DNA of 64,000 bases from Acidobacteriota bacterium (GTDB lineage Bacteria; Acidobacteriota; Blastocatellia; Pyrinomonadales; Pyrinomonadaceae): positions 1-64,000 of the forward strand of contig JADKEF010000004.1 in NCBI GenBank assembly GCA_016718135.1. The letters run 5' to 3'. Made by a program: the position numbers and the translations under genes. How positions within the stretch are numbered: the first letter of the stretch is position 1; each line of letters opens with the position of its first letter. This document shows, one piece after another, positions 1-8,849 of the stretch. The notes beneath the pieces were generated by a model. It ran no database searches and was not told the origin of the DNA. It was given only the letters and a program-made list of their open reading frames with translations.

Positions 1-1
1 C

Positions 2-443
2 CGGTTTGCAAAAGACTTTCCGATCTCGTGGGACAACGTCCTTTACGAAAGCCCTTCACTTGGTTACGTCACCGCGACACATCAAAACGGCATCGACTAC
101 GGCCCGACGATACTGACCTATTACTACCCGATGTGCCACGAGGAGAACGCCCGCACGAAACTCTTCGACTACCGCTGGCGCGAACTCGCCGACGTCTGCC
201 TGACAGATCTCGCACGTGCCCACCCCGACATTTACGAACTCACGACACGCATAGACATAATGCGTTGGGGCCACGCAATGATCTCGCCGCGGCCAAACTT
301 CATCTGGAGCGGCGTTCGCGAAAAGGCATCGAAACCATACCGCAACATCCACTTCGCCCACACGGACCTCAGCGGCATCGCACTTTTCGAGGAAGCGTTT
401 TATCATGGACTACGCGGCTTCAGAAGTTGTGCGAATGACATGA
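2..443 (+). pseudogene. Flavin-dependent amine oxidase, 3' part only, frame broken near its end
   Basis: The reading frame is open from the window edge (codon at position 2) without a start, so the 5' part lies outside. The visible residues include NFIWSG, then NIHFAHTDLSGIALFEEAFYHG. That is the C-terminal FAD-binding signature of NAD(P)/FAD-dependent amine-oxidase-type oxidoreductases. After FYHG (about 405) the same frame runs into an unrelated downstream protein. A one-base shift gives MDYAASEVVRMT and a stop at 441-443, overlapping the next ATG (440) by 4 bases as in a normal operon. I infer a single-base deletion near 405-410. The family is fairly sure; the exact end and substrate are not. 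Confidence 0.6.
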
Positions 444-953
444 GCAATATCGAACTACGACCGACCGATCTTCATTGGCTCGACGGAAGCGATCCGTTCG
501 AGGATTGTTGTCTCCACGGCGGCGTCTACTTGAAAATAGGTGACACGCTCATCTCCGATGGAAATGATAATGAATGGACCGTGAGCACGGCTGCGTTTAA
601 TCTCTTAAAAGACAATCCACAAGAACCATGAAGTAACTTAGGAACGACCCTTAATTCCTCACTGCGGACATACGATGTGGGTCGAAGAAAGTGAGCCGGA
701 TGGTTTATATCTCGGTGGTTGCGATATAGGCATTGATTGGACGATTCAGCACGAAGCCGACACCGTCGTACATAAGATTGATGAGGTAAGTGTCGAAACA
801 GATTCTGATGTTTGGCGAAAGGCCGTAAGTCAGTTCTCCGATAATGTATTCGATTTCTTCATGACAGCTTGGCCAAAACGTATCGCTGATAAAGACGATC
901 TAAAGGGATTCGAGCTTTTTATGAGTTTGTGGATCAACGTCGAATCGAGGTAA
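440..953 (+). pseudogene. Immunity-protein-like gene with a frameshift and an internal stop
   Basis: Two open pieces belong together. ATG 440 gives a piece with DLHWLDGSDPFEDCCLHGGVYLKIGD and EWTVSTAAFNLL, stopping at 629-631. The frame that starts at 675 continues with MWVEESEPDGLYLGGCDIGIDWTIQHE to a stop at 951-953. In that second frame the sequence between reads HKNHEVT, stop (TAG 639-641), ERPLIPHCGHTM, which bridges the pieces naturally. So one about 165-residue protein has lost a base near 612-618 and also carries a nonsense codon. The pattern resembles small cytosolic proteins often labelled immunity proteins of polymorphic toxins; this is recollection of the family, not a search result. 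Two lesions make a decayed gene likely, though sequence error cannot be excluded. Confidence 0.5.
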
Positions 954-959
954 ATGTTG

Positions 960-2028
960 ATGATGCAAGCCGAGTCCTCCATTCAAGCCAAAACCGAGAC
1001 AGATCGTTGGTTGTTTTTCTCACTCGATAGACCTTACCGTCTTCTTGGGTAGCGGTCTTATCCTGGGTTCTTCTTCTAGTTGGGCGCAGATTGGCGTTTT
1101 GAATGGCGACTCGCCTGAGTGGACTTGGGTCACGGGCGTTCTACTTATCGATGTTGCTCACGTCTGGTCGACCTCGTTCCGGGTCTATTTTGACAAGGAA
1201 GAACTAAAACGCCGCTTCTGGCTGTATCTCCTTGTTCCGATATTTGGTTACGGAATCGGCGTCGCTTTGTATTCCGAGGGCGAGTTGGTGTTTTGGAAGG
1301 TGCTGGCTGTTATCGCGGTCTTTCATTTTGTGCGGCAGCAGTATGGATGGGTTGCGTTGTACCGTCGGAAGCTGGGTGAGACATCGCGAGCGACATGGTG
1401 GATCGATGCGGTGGCGGTTTATCTTGCTAGTGTTTATCCGTTGGCATTTTGGATGACTTCGCTGCCGCGGAATTTCGAGTGGTTTGTGCAGAACGACTTT
1501 GTCCCGCTACCGACGATCGTGGCGACGGTTCTTTTTCCGGTGTATGTGGTTGCTCTGACCGCATACTTTGCAAAATCGATCTACCAATATTTCGCGACTG
1601 GTTTTTTGAACATCGGCAAAGACATCGTTGTCGCCACGACGGCGATCTGCTGGTACGTCGGAATCGTCTATTTCAATTCCGACTACGCTTTCACGGTGAC
1701 AAACGTCATCATCCACGGCGTGCCGTATTTCGCTCTGATCTATGTTTACGCAAAGATGAAACGCGAAACCGCTGGGCCCGTGTATCGGACGTTGTCGTCG
1801 AATTGGCTGGTATTTCTCGCAACACTCTGGGCCCTAGCCTATGTCGAAGAACTCTTCTGGCACCGCGGCGTGTGGCACGACAAACAGTGGCTCTTTGGCG
1901 GAGACTGGGATTGGGGCAAGCTAAAGATGTGGCTCGTCCCGCTCCTCGCACTGCCGCAGCTAACGCACTATGTTCTCGACGGCTTCATCTGGCGTCGCGG
2001 GAGCCATCCGGAGTTTAGGTTGATATAA
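960..2028 (+). CDS. Multi-spanning conserved membrane protein, frameshift near 1049
   Basis: The long open frame begins only at a TTG (1045) and lacks a plausible N-terminus. In another frame ATG 960 gives MMQAESSIQAKTETDRW then LFFSLDRPYRLLG and stops at 1050. Removing one G from the GGG at 1047-1049 joins the frames as RPYRLLGSGLILGSSSSWAQ, about 355 residues. Several hydrophobic helices are visible (for example LYLLVPIFGYGIGVALY, VLAVIAVFHFVRQQYGW, TIVATVLFPVYVVALTAYF), so this is an integral membrane protein. Histidines sit near helix ends (FHFVRQQYGW, NVIIHGVPY, LFWHRGVWHD, LTHYVLDGFIWR), which could bind metal. I do not recognise the family; function unknown. Confidence 0.65.
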
Positions 2029-2034
2029 ATCTTA

Positions 2035-2107
2035 TTGCCGCAAAAAGCGCAAAAAACGCAAAAAAGAAACGTCTCTTTTTTGCGTCCTCTGTGCCTTTTT
2101 GCGGCAA
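2035..2107. terminator. Long intergenic hairpin made of GCAAAAA microrepeats
   Basis: The left arm is TTGCCGCAAAAAGCGC followed by two more GCAAAAAA-type units. The right arm from about 2072 is its approximate reverse complement and ends TTTTTGCGGCAA. It fills the gap between the stop of the membrane protein and the stop of the convergent PDZ gene, so it probably ends transcription from both sides. It belongs to a family of similar hairpins in this window (see findings). Confidence 0.6.
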
Positions 2108-3166
2108 TTATTCTAGATAATGCGTTCCCGGAAAGAATGCTGGCACGGGCGAAGGGGGAGCGGCATTCGGGGCGAACGGAGTCGCCGGAGTTGCCATTCG
2201 CATAGGTGCTGGCGGTGGGGTCGGGAAAGATCCATTCTCGTCGCCGTTTCGGAACAAGAATCCAGCGTCCTTCGAAGCCTCAGGTGTGATCGAGACGGTC
2301 TGTCGTTTTCCGTCGCGAACGAAAGTCACGCTGACATCGCCTTCTTTCTTTGCGTTGATCGCTCGGATCAGGTCAAAGTCGCCTTTTGCGGCCTTGCCGT
2401 CGATCTCGACGATAATGTCACCAGCCTTGAGGCCAGCTTTAGCGGCTGGTGAGTTTTCACGAACTTCATTGATCAAAACACCGCTCTCCACGCCGAAGTG
2501 CTGTGCGAGCTGTTTTGTCAGTGGGCTGACGCCGACGCCGATCTGGCGGCCTTCGCCCATACGCCACATCAATGACTCGCTGTTGCCATTTGGAGCCATG
2601 AAAACCTGTGGTAGATCACCCTTTGGAAAGTCCTTCATTTGCGGCAGATCTCTGAGGCGTTCGAGGCCTTGGAAACCAGGTGCTTCGATCTTACCCATCG
2701 GCGGCGTCGTAAATGAGAAATTGCCATCACCAAATTTTGGCATCGGACGCTTGCCGAGCGTTGCCGTTATTTCCTGTTCACTGCCGTTGCGGACGACGGT
2801 GAGCTTGACTTGGTGATCGGGGGAAGTCTCGCTGACGAGCCGCGTGAGCTTTCGTGTGCTGGCGATGTCTTCGCCATTGAACCGAACGATTACATCGCCG
2901 TCCTTGATACCGGCGGCCGCTGCAGGCGAACCTTCCATGACCTTATCGACCGCTACGCCGCGAACTTCACGCAGGCCGAACTTAGCGAAATTCTCCTTCG
3001 TAACCTCCACGCTTTGCACGCCGAGATAACCGCCGTCACCGTCAAAAGTGAACGCAAATGTCTGCGCAGCCTTAGGCGAATCCTTTTTCGCCTCCGGTGT
3101 CTGGCCCATCGCCAACACAAACGAGGAAGTAACGATCAAGATCGAACTAAAACCTTTTAAGAGCAT
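2108..3166 (-). CDS. Secreted protein with two PDZ domains
   Basis: 352 residues. An N-terminal signal peptide (KGFSSILIVTSSFVLAMGQ) leads to PDZ 1 at about residues 45-125 (YLGVQSVEVT, then GSPAAAAGIKDGDVIVRFNGEDI) and PDZ 2 at about 205-295 (IGVGVSPL, then NSPAAKAGLKAGDIIVEIDGKAA). A Pro/Ala-rich tail follows. The tandem PDZ layout is that of HtrA/DegP family proteins, but there is no trypsin-like domain and no His-Asp-Ser triad. It is therefore likely a periplasmic binding or scaffold protein rather than a protease. ATG 3166 is preceded by a good ribosome site (TTGGAGGC), which supports this start. Partner proteins cannot be read from the sequence. Confidence 0.8.
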   Translation of the reverse strand: MLLKGFSSILIVTSSFVLAMGQTPEAKKDSPKAAQTFAFTFDGDGGYLGVQSVEVTKENFAKFGLREVRGVAVDKVMEGSPAAAAGIKDGDVIVRFNGEDIASTRKLTRLVSETSPDHQVKLTVVRNGSEQEITATLGKRPMPKFGDGNFSFTTPPMGKIEAPGFQGLERLRDLPQMKDFPKGDLPQVFMAPNGNSESLMWRMGEGRQIGVGVSPLTKQLAQHFGVESGVLINEVRENSPAAKAGLKAGDIIVEIDGKAAKGDFDLIRAINAKKEGDVSVTFVRDGKRQTVSITPEASKDAGFLFRNGDENGSFPTPPPAPMRMATPATPFAPNAAPPSPVPAFFPGTHYLE

Positions 3167-3270
3167 AAATTGCCTCCAAAATATAGAATTACACGTACTA
3201 ATGACGTGTTTTGATACGCACAGGTTACAAATTTTGTTGCTATTTTTTAGTCCTGGTTGCCTTGGCAGAG

Positions 3271-4476
3271 CTAACTTTTTCCAAGCTTCTGGAGCCTTTC
3301 GACCGCCGCTTCAAGAGTTTCGTCCTTTTTGCAGAAGCAGAACCGGACCATCTGCGAGCCCGCAGAATTCTCACGATAAAACGACGAACCCGGAACGACG
3401 GCGACGCCGATCTCACGGATAAGGTGTCTGGTAAATTCGATGTCGTTTTCGAAGCCAAAATCCGAGATATCGCACATCACATAATACGCACCATCTGGCA
3501 TGTCGCATTTGAAACCGGCGGCTTGCAGGGCCGGGACGATGAAGTCGCGTTTTTGCTGATACTCGACCTGCAAGTCGTCGTAGTATGAAGGCGGCAGACC
3601 CATCGCATAAGTTCCAGCGTGCTGCAGCGGATTGGCGGCACCAACGGTGAGGAAGTCATGCACTTTGCGGATCGCCGAGGTGATATCCGGCGGAGCGATG
3701 CAATAGCCGACGCGCCAGCCGGTGACGGAGTAGGTTTTTGAGAGCGAATTTACGACGACGGTGCGTTCACGCATGCCTTCGATATTTGCCATACAAACGT
3801 GCGTTGCCGGATCGTCGTCGGCGTGGCCGGAATAGATGATATGTTCGTAGATCTCGTCCGTAAAACATAGTGCGTCAAACTCCTTGCATAGATCGGCGAT
3901 GAACTCGAGCTCGTCTTTTGTGTAAACCTTGCCTGTAGGATTGTTTGGATTGCAAATGATTATCGCCTTTGTTTTTTCGTTAAACGCGGCGCGCAGCTCT
4001 TCGCGATCAAATACAAAACCGTTATCGGTTCGATAAAGTGGGACGTGCCTAGGCGTGGCATCCGTGAGAATAGCGTCAGGCGCGTAATTCTCGTAAAACG
4101 GCTCAAAAACGATGACTTCTTCGGTCGGATCGACCGTCGCCATCATCGCCGCGAACATCCCTTCCGTCGAACCGCACGTGACCGTGATCTCCGCCTCGGG
4201 GTCAAGATCGAGCCCGAGAAACCACATCGTTTTCTTAGCGATCGCCTCGCGAAAACTCTTAACGCCCCACGTTACTGCGTACTGATTATGATCATCCAGA
4301 ATCGCCTCGACGGCCTTTTGCTTGATGTCCTCAGGAGCCGGCCAATCAGGAAAGCCCTGGCCGAGATTAACGGCACCGTACTTTACCGCCTCACGCGACA
4401 TCTCGCGGATGACAGATTCGGTGAACGATAAGGCTTTACGGGAAATTCGGTTTCTTGTTGATAGTGCCGTTTGCAT
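3271..4476 (-). CDS. Pyridoxal-phosphate aminotransferase, class I fold type
   Basis: 401 residues, full length for class I/II aminotransferases. The N-terminal substrate-side motif NLGQGFPDWPAPEDI is typical of the methionine/kynurenine/glutamine aminotransferase branch. ICNPNNPTGKVYTKDEL carries the conserved Asn-Pro-Thr-Gly, FTDEIYEHI the cofactor-contacting Asp and Tyr, and NSLSKTYSVTGWRVGY the Schiff-base lysine. The Arg that binds the substrate carboxylate lies near the C-terminus (SQMVRFCF). The reaction would be transamination of an amino acid with a 2-oxo acid in the cytosol. Substrate (methionine, glutamine, kynurenine or aspartate-type) cannot be fixed from sequence alone. A ribosome site (ATCGAGGAT) precedes the ATG. 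It is transcribed divergently from the export protein at 4640. Confidence 0.85.
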   Translation of the reverse strand: MQTALSTRNRISRKALSFTESVIREMSREAVKYGAVNLGQGFPDWPAPEDIKQKAVEAILDDHNQYAVTWGVKSFREAIAKKTMWFLGLDLDPEAEITVTCGSTEGMFAAMMATVDPTEEVIVFEPFYENYAPDAILTDATPRHVPLYRTDNGFVFDREELRAAFNEKTKAIIICNPNNPTGKVYTKDELEFIADLCKEFDALCFTDEIYEHIIYSGHADDDPATHVCMANIEGMRERTVVVNSLSKTYSVTGWRVGYCIAPPDITSAIRKVHDFLTVGAANPLQHAGTYAMGLPPSYYDDLQVEYQQKRDFIVPALQAAGFKCDMPDGAYYVMCDISDFGFENDIEFTRHLIREIGVAVVPGSSFYRENSAGSQMVRFCFCKKDETLEAAVERLQKLGKS

Positions 4477-4639
4477 GGTTATATCCTCGATAGTTCGGAA
4501 TATAACATATCGTTCGTGAATTCGAAGACGGGCAAAGGATCGGCACGCAACGCCATCAAACCCACGGAAAAGCTAGGTTGTTTAGCTCCGGTAACTGCGT
4601 TAAACTCTAGAGCGCACAGCGCAGTGAGGTATTTTTGCG

Positions 4640-5611
4640 ATGAATTATAGGTTTTTATTATCTTTAGCGATTTTAGTAGTTCTCTCAACGATGGTCGCGG
4701 CACAGCCGGTTTCCCGTGGTTATCTTTTGAGTCCTGGCGACGAACTTCTTATAAAGGTCTTAGGAGAAGAGCAGTTCGGTTTCACAGCAGCGGTCGACGA
4801 GAACGGCATGATAAGCGTTCCGTTTGCCGAAAAGCAGGTCGTGGCCAAGTGCAAATCTGAAAGTGAGCTTAGCGGTGAGATCAAGGCCCTCTTGACCAGG
4901 TATCTGCTGAAACCACAGATGAATCTGCAAATAACTAAGCGCACGGTGATTCCGGTGACAGTTTACGGCGAGGTTAATAAGCCACAGGAATTTGACCTGC
5001 GACGCAGGGCGACTCTGATCGAGCTACTCGCGAACTCGGGCGGGGTAAAAGAAGAAGCGGGCGGGAGCGTCCAGGTTTTCCGTCCAATAAAACCGGCATG
5101 CAGTGCTGACGAATCGGCTAATTGGCGTTCGAACCCAAACGATCCTCTTGACGTACCGTTTCGCACATTTAGCCTCGCAAATATGGCCAAAGGCGGCGAG
5201 GATGTTAATCCGATAATTTATCCCGGCGACGTAATAATCGTCGACAAAGCTGCACCGATCTATATCACCGGTGAAGTTGTCGCACCCGGTGGAATTTACC
5301 TTAAGGAAGACGGCCTTACCCTAACCCAGGCGATTGGAAAGATCGGCGGTTTTCGCCGCGAAGCGAAGACCAAGGACATTCGCATCCAGAGAAAGAAGCC
5401 GGGCTCGACCGACATTGAGTTTATTTCGGTCAACTACGATTTGATAAAGGCAAAACAACAACCTGACGTTTTGTTGCAGCCCTACGATATTGTTGAGGTG
5501 GATGTGAAGAAAGACAGCCTCGGAGTTTCGCTGTTCAAATTTGCGATCGGCCTTGCCAAGGCAGGTGCCACAGCCGCATCGACCGGTGGCGGCTATCGCG
5601 TACTTTATTAA
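4640..5611 (+). CDS. Polysaccharide export (Wza-like) outer-membrane protein
   Basis: 323 residues. The signal peptide is MNYRFLLSLAILVVLSTMVA. The Poly_export region (SPGDELLIKVLGEEQFGFTAAVDENGMISVPF, about 30-65) is followed by two SLBB-type beta-grasp modules: about 105-190 (VTVYGEVNKPQEFDLRRRATLIELLANSGG) and about 205-290 (IYITGEVVAPGGIYLKEDGLTLTQAIGKIGGF). This is the organisation of Wza/GumB-type proteins, which form the outer-membrane exit channel for capsule or exopolysaccharide. No lipoprotein cysteine follows the signal. No glycosyltransferase or chain-length regulator lies beside it, so it is an orphan here. It overlaps the convergent fadD stop by 4 bases. Confidence 0.8.
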   Translation: MNYRFLLSLAILVVLSTMVAAQPVSRGYLLSPGDELLIKVLGEEQFGFTAAVDENGMISVPFAEKQVVAKCKSESELSGEIKALLTRYLLKPQMNLQITKRTVIPVTVYGEVNKPQEFDLRRRATLIELLANSGGVKEEAGGSVQVFRPIKPACSADESANWRSNPNDPLDVPFRTFSLANMAKGGEDVNPIIYPGDVIIVDKAAPIYITGEVVAPGGIYLKEDGLTLTQAIGKIGGFRREAKTKDIRIQRKKPGSTDIEFISVNYDLIKAKQQPDVLLQPYDIVEVDVKKDSLGVSLFKFAIGLAKAGATAASTGGGYRVLY

Positions 5612-7452
5612 GCGTAGATTTTGTCGATGACCTCGCGATATTTTTCGTCGACTACGCGACGTTTTACTTTTAGTGTTGGCGTTAATTCGCCGTTCTCAAC
5701 CGATAATTCGGTCTCGAGGAGGGCGAATTTTTTTACCTTTTCAAACTGTCCGAGGTTTGATGTCATCGCGTCGATCTGGCGTGCGAAGAGGTCTTGGATT
5801 CGCGGATGGGTGCAAAATTCAGCCGGTGTTTTGATGTCAAGCTCCTTGAGCTTGGCGTAGCTTTCGAGCATCTCGAAATTTGGCACGATGAGGGCGGCGG
5901 GGAACTTGCGTTCGTTGCCAACAAGCACTGCCTGATTGACGAAGCGAGATGCGCGGAGCAATTGTTCGATCGGCGACGGAGCAATGTATTTGCCTCCCGA
6001 TGTCTTGAATAGCTCTTTCTTTCGGTCGGTGATCTTCAAGAATCCATCAGCGTCGATCTCGCCGATATCTCCCGTGCGAAACCAGCCGTCATCGGTAAAC
6101 GCTTCCTTCGTGGCTTCGTCTTTGTGATAGTAACCGAGCATAACGCCCGGTCCGGTGGTCTCGACCTCACCGTCGCTCGCAATACGCACCTTAACATTGC
6201 GGATCGGTTGTCCGACAGTGCCGACGCGAACCGCGGACGGATTATTTGATGAGACCACAGGCGACGTCTCGGTCAGGCCGTAGCCCTGCATGATCGAAAT
6301 TCCTGCTCCAGTAAATATCAAATAGATCTCGTCCGGCAGAGCAGCCCCGCCCGTGATGCAGAAGCGAAGACGACCTCCAAAAAATTCTCTGAGCTTTGCG
6401 AAAACGATCTTATCGGCAATGCCGTGCTTGGCCATGAGCGACATCGGGATCGGCTTGTGGGCCTCGATGAGTGTCGCATATTCCTTCGCGATGTCGATCG
6501 CCCAGTCAAAGATCATCTCGTTCACACGGCCGGCCAGAGCAGCCTTGAGCCGTGCTCGCTCGAAAACCTTTTCAAAGATGCGCGGTACACCGATAAATAT
6601 CGTTGGCCGAACCTCCTTGAGATTATCCGGCACTTTTTCTATCGATTCGGCATAATGCACCCGCATGCCGTAGCGAATATATACGTACATTCCTGTCCGC
6701 TCAAAAACATGGGATAGCGGCAGCACTGAGAGCGAAGTATCGACGCCCGTAAAGGCGTATTTTTCGCTTGCGTCGACCACATTGGAGATCAAATTGCGAT
6801 GCGTCAGCATTACGCCTTTCGGTTCGCCGGTCGTGCCGCTGGTGTAGATCAACGTGGCAATATCGCCAGAATCGATCGTCTGGCGAAGCTCGGCTGGAAG
6901 CTCGGGCGACGAAATACGAAGTTCCGCTCCGGCTGCCTCGAGATCGGCAAACGAGATTATCCGAGCATCTTCGGCGTCTCCGTGGAAAAGGACAAAACGT
7001 TCCAGTGAGCTACAATCTGCGATCGCTGGCTTAATACGCTCGTAGGTTTCGATGTCTTGGAGAAAGAAGACCCTAGCCTCGGAGTCGTCGATAATGTACC
7101 GGACCGAGTCGGGGCCTAGCGTCGTATAGATCGGAACATCTATCACGCCGGCAAACTGACAACCGGCATCTGACAGCGTCCATTCCGGTGAATTCGCCGC
7201 TAGTATCGCCGCACGGTCGCCTTTTCTGAGACCAAGCGAATAAAGGCCGAGCGCGATATTCTCAGCGCGCTCGACGACCGTCCGCGACGATATGCGTAGC
7301 CATTCCCCGTCTTTCTTGTAATTTAATGCATCGGGCAGGTCGAACTCCGCCGCATTTCTTAGGAAAAGCTCAGGTAGCGTCAGAGGTTCGTTTGCGTGGG
7401 ATGCGATAACGGCCTCTGAATGATCTGTTTTGACATCACTAAGCTCATTCAT
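5608..7452 (-). CDS. fadD: Long-chain fatty acid-CoA ligase (AMP-forming)
   Basis: 614 residues. It activates free fatty acids to acyl-CoA through an acyl-adenylate, the entry step of beta-oxidation. The ATP-binding P-loop TLIYTSGTTGEPKGVMLTHRNL is near residue 210, the GYGLTETSP motif near 390, and the hinge and C-terminal domain motif (GWFRTGDIGEIDADGFLKITDRKKELFKTSGGKYIAP) near 470-510. The long insert with HVFERTGMYVYIRYG and IGVPRIFEKV is typical of the FadD/FAA-like branch. Its start overlaps the stop of the TetR gene by 4 bases, so the two are translationally coupled in a fadR-fadD operon, as in Bacillus lcfA-fadR. The operator at 8065-8090 should control it. Confidence 0.88.
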   Translation of the reverse strand: MNELSDVKTDHSEAVIASHANEPLTLPELFLRNAAEFDLPDALNYKKDGEWLRISSRTVVERAENIALGLYSLGLRKGDRAAILAANSPEWTLSDAGCQFAGVIDVPIYTTLGPDSVRYIIDDSEARVFFLQDIETYERIKPAIADCSSLERFVLFHGDAEDARIISFADLEAAGAELRISSPELPAELRQTIDSGDIATLIYTSGTTGEPKGVMLTHRNLISNVVDASEKYAFTGVDTSLSVLPLSHVFERTGMYVYIRYGMRVHYAESIEKVPDNLKEVRPTIFIGVPRIFEKVFERARLKAALAGRVNEMIFDWAIDIAKEYATLIEAHKPIPMSLMAKHGIADKIVFAKLREFFGGRLRFCITGGAALPDEIYLIFTGAGISIMQGYGLTETSPVVSSNNPSAVRVGTVGQPIRNVKVRIASDGEVETTGPGVMLGYYHKDEATKEAFTDDGWFRTGDIGEIDADGFLKITDRKKELFKTSGGKYIAPSPIEQLLRASRFVNQAVLVGNERKFPAALIVPNFEMLESYAKLKELDIKTPAEFCTHPRIQDLFARQIDAMTSNLGQFEKVKKFALLETELSVENGELTPTLKVKRRVVDEKYREVIDKIYA

Positions 7453-8066
7453 CGTGCCATGATGCCTCCGAAAAGTATTTTCAGGACTTCGCCGGCCATC
7501 GGCGCGAGTGGATAGGACTTAGGGGATAAAACCCAATTTGTCACCATCTCGTCGAGCGAGCCGTAGAGTATCTTGGCGGCGACGATCGGTTTGATATCAC
7601 TACGAAAATCGCCCGAAGCCTGTCCATCAGCGATCGCCTGGCGAATGATATCAAGATAATCGTGAAATCCCGCCGCCGAAAATTCCTGCATGTGCTTGGT
7701 CGAGCCGCGAAGCTCGACCTGAAAGACGATCGCCAATTCTCGGTCCGCACCTAGCTTTTCCAGATGCAGTTCTGCAATGCGTTTCAATCTGTCCGCCGGT
7801 GTTCCGCTCTCAGCCAGTTCGCGCTTTCCCTCCTCGATAAACTCCGCCATCGCCCGGTCAAAGATCGAATGTAGGATCTCGTCTTTACTCTTGAAGTAAA
7901 GATAAACCGTTCCGTCTGCGATTCCCGCCTCGCCTGCAATATCCGAGACTTTTGAATTGAAGTAACCGTTCCGAGCGAAGACCTTTATCCCAGCGCGCAA
8001 TATCGCCTCGCGTTTGTCCGAGACGACCGCTCGCGCAGAGCTACTATTTTTGACTGCTTTCGCCAT
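7449..8066 (-). CDS. fadR: TetR-family fatty-acid regulator, FadR (YsiA) type
   Basis: 205 residues from ATG 8066. The open frame extends upstream to 8243, but that part runs through the tRNA-Ser gene and is not coding. The helix-turn-helix lies at about 20-60 (ILRAGIKVFARNGYFNSKVSDIAGEAGIADGTVYLYFKSKDEIL). The C-terminal part (ELAIVFQVELRGS, LYGSLDEMVTNWVLSP) closely resembles Bacillus subtilis FadR, which releases DNA on binding long-chain acyl-CoA. It sits directly upstream of and overlaps fadD, and its start codon lies at the edge of a perfect palindrome matching the FadR operator layout. Inference: repressor of its own operon, relieved when acyl-CoA accumulates. Confidence 0.85.
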   Translation of the reverse strand: MAKAVKNSSSARAVVSDKREAILRAGIKVFARNGYFNSKVSDIAGEAGIADGTVYLYFKSKDEILHSIFDRAMAEFIEEGKRELAESGTPADRLKRIAELHLEKLGADRELAIVFQVELRGSTKHMQEFSAAGFHDYLDIIRQAIADGQASGDFRSDIKPIVAAKILYGSLDEMVTNWVLSPKSYPLAPMAGEVLKILFGGIMAR

Positions 8067-8090
8067 ACTGAATGAGTGCTCATTCAGTAT
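8065..8090 (-). promoter_or_regulatory. FadR operator palindrome over the fadR-fadD promoter
   Basis: Two perfect 12-bp arms, ATACTGAATGAG (8065-8076) and CTCATTCAGTAT (8079-8090), flank 2 bp. The core TGAATGA-N4-TCATTCA has the same half-sites and spacing as the Bacillus FadR box. On the minus strand a TTGCGC (-35), 17 bp, CATACT (-10) promoter can be read, whose -10 box and start point lie inside the palindrome. A bound dimer would therefore block RNA polymerase directly. Confidence 0.8.
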
Positions 8091-8153
8091 GCCCGAACAT
8101 TGAAGATCGCGCAAGAGAAATTGGAGAGGATGATGAAATTCGAGAAAGAGAAA

Positions 8154-8239
8154 TGGCGGAGAGGACAGGACTCGAACCTGCAAGCGCTTACGCGCGGTAG
8201 TTTTCAAGACTACTGCCTTACCAATTAGGCTACCTCTCC
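8154..8239 (-). tRNA. tRNA-Ser (anticodon TGA)
   Basis: Read on the minus strand: acceptor GGAGAGG pairs with CCTCTCC, followed by discriminator G and an encoded CCA (8154-8156). The D arm is GCC..GGC. The anticodon stem GTAGT/ACTAC encloses loop CTTGAAA with anticodon TGA. The long variable arm (CGCGCGTAAGCGCTTG) is expected for serine tRNAs, and the T arm contains GGTTCGAGTCC. Length is 86 nt. It lies between the FadR operator and the thioredoxin-like genes, same strand as both. Confidence 0.95.
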
Positions 8240-8303
8240 GCACGCGAAAGGCGAATTCAAAATATAACTGATGACCGAATTATCGGCAACTAAAGAATCG
8301 CCG

Positions 8304-8810
8304 TTAGTCAGATCCTTTCGCCGGAAACTGCTTCTTCAGTTCGCTCCTGACCACCTCAATGCCCTTGATCCCTTGCGCTTTTGTGGCGATCTTTCCGTCG
8401 CGATCCATGACGTAGTGCATCGGGAACGGGACGCTGAGATTGCCTTCTTTATCAGGTGAGCCGAACTGGCTGACGATGATGATCGACGAGTCGGGTATTA
8501 CCTGATATTTGAAAGGATTTTTAGCCAAGAACTTTACCAACTCGTTCTTAGGACTCGCTGCAGGAGCGAGGAAGACAACGTCCGGATTGCCCTTGTACTC
8601 ATCGACGAGCTGATTCAGCATCTTGATCTCGGCGAGGCAGTTTGGGCAGTTGATGAACCACAGATTGAGCACAACCACCTTTCCTCGAAGCGCACGTGTG
8701 TCGACCTTGCCGCCATCCATTGCGGACGTCACGAATTCGGGCTGTGCTGGTTGAGCGTTTATCGAGAGTGCGGCGAGTGAGAATGCGGCGAGCAATAGAA
8801 AGCGTTTCAT
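8304..8810 (-). CDS. Secreted thioredoxin-fold (TlpA/ResA-like) protein 1
   Basis: 168 residues. The signal peptide KRFLLLAAFSLAALSINAQ precedes a thioredoxin-like domain of the AhpC-TSA/redoxin type. The redox motif is in VVLNLWFINCPNCLAEIKML, a Cys-Pro-Asn-Cys pair, followed by VVFLAPAASPKNELVKFL and a cis-Pro region (VPFPMHYVMDRDGKI). Such proteins reduce disulfides in periplasmic substrates, often for cytochrome c maturation; the partner is not evident here. A TAGAAA box ends 6 nt before the ATG, suggesting a leaderless message. It lies 39 bp downstream of a second protein of the same kind, so the pair is probably an old tandem duplication. Confidence 0.8.
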   Translation of the reverse strand: MKRFLLLAAFSLAALSINAQPAQPEFVTSAMDGGKVDTRALRGKVVVLNLWFINCPNCLAEIKMLNQLVDEYKGNPDVVFLAPAASPKNELVKFLAKNPFKYQVIPDSSIIIVSQFGSPDKEGNLSVPFPMHYVMDRDGKIATKAQGIKGIEVVRSELKKQFPAKGSD

Positions 8811-8849
8811 TCAATCTTTCTAATGCGAAAGTGGAACTATGTCAAGCAC

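Noticed and set aside
8067..8243. N-terminal extension of the TetR regulator
   Set aside because: That stretch is the operator and the tRNA-Ser gene; ATG 8066 gives the normal family length.
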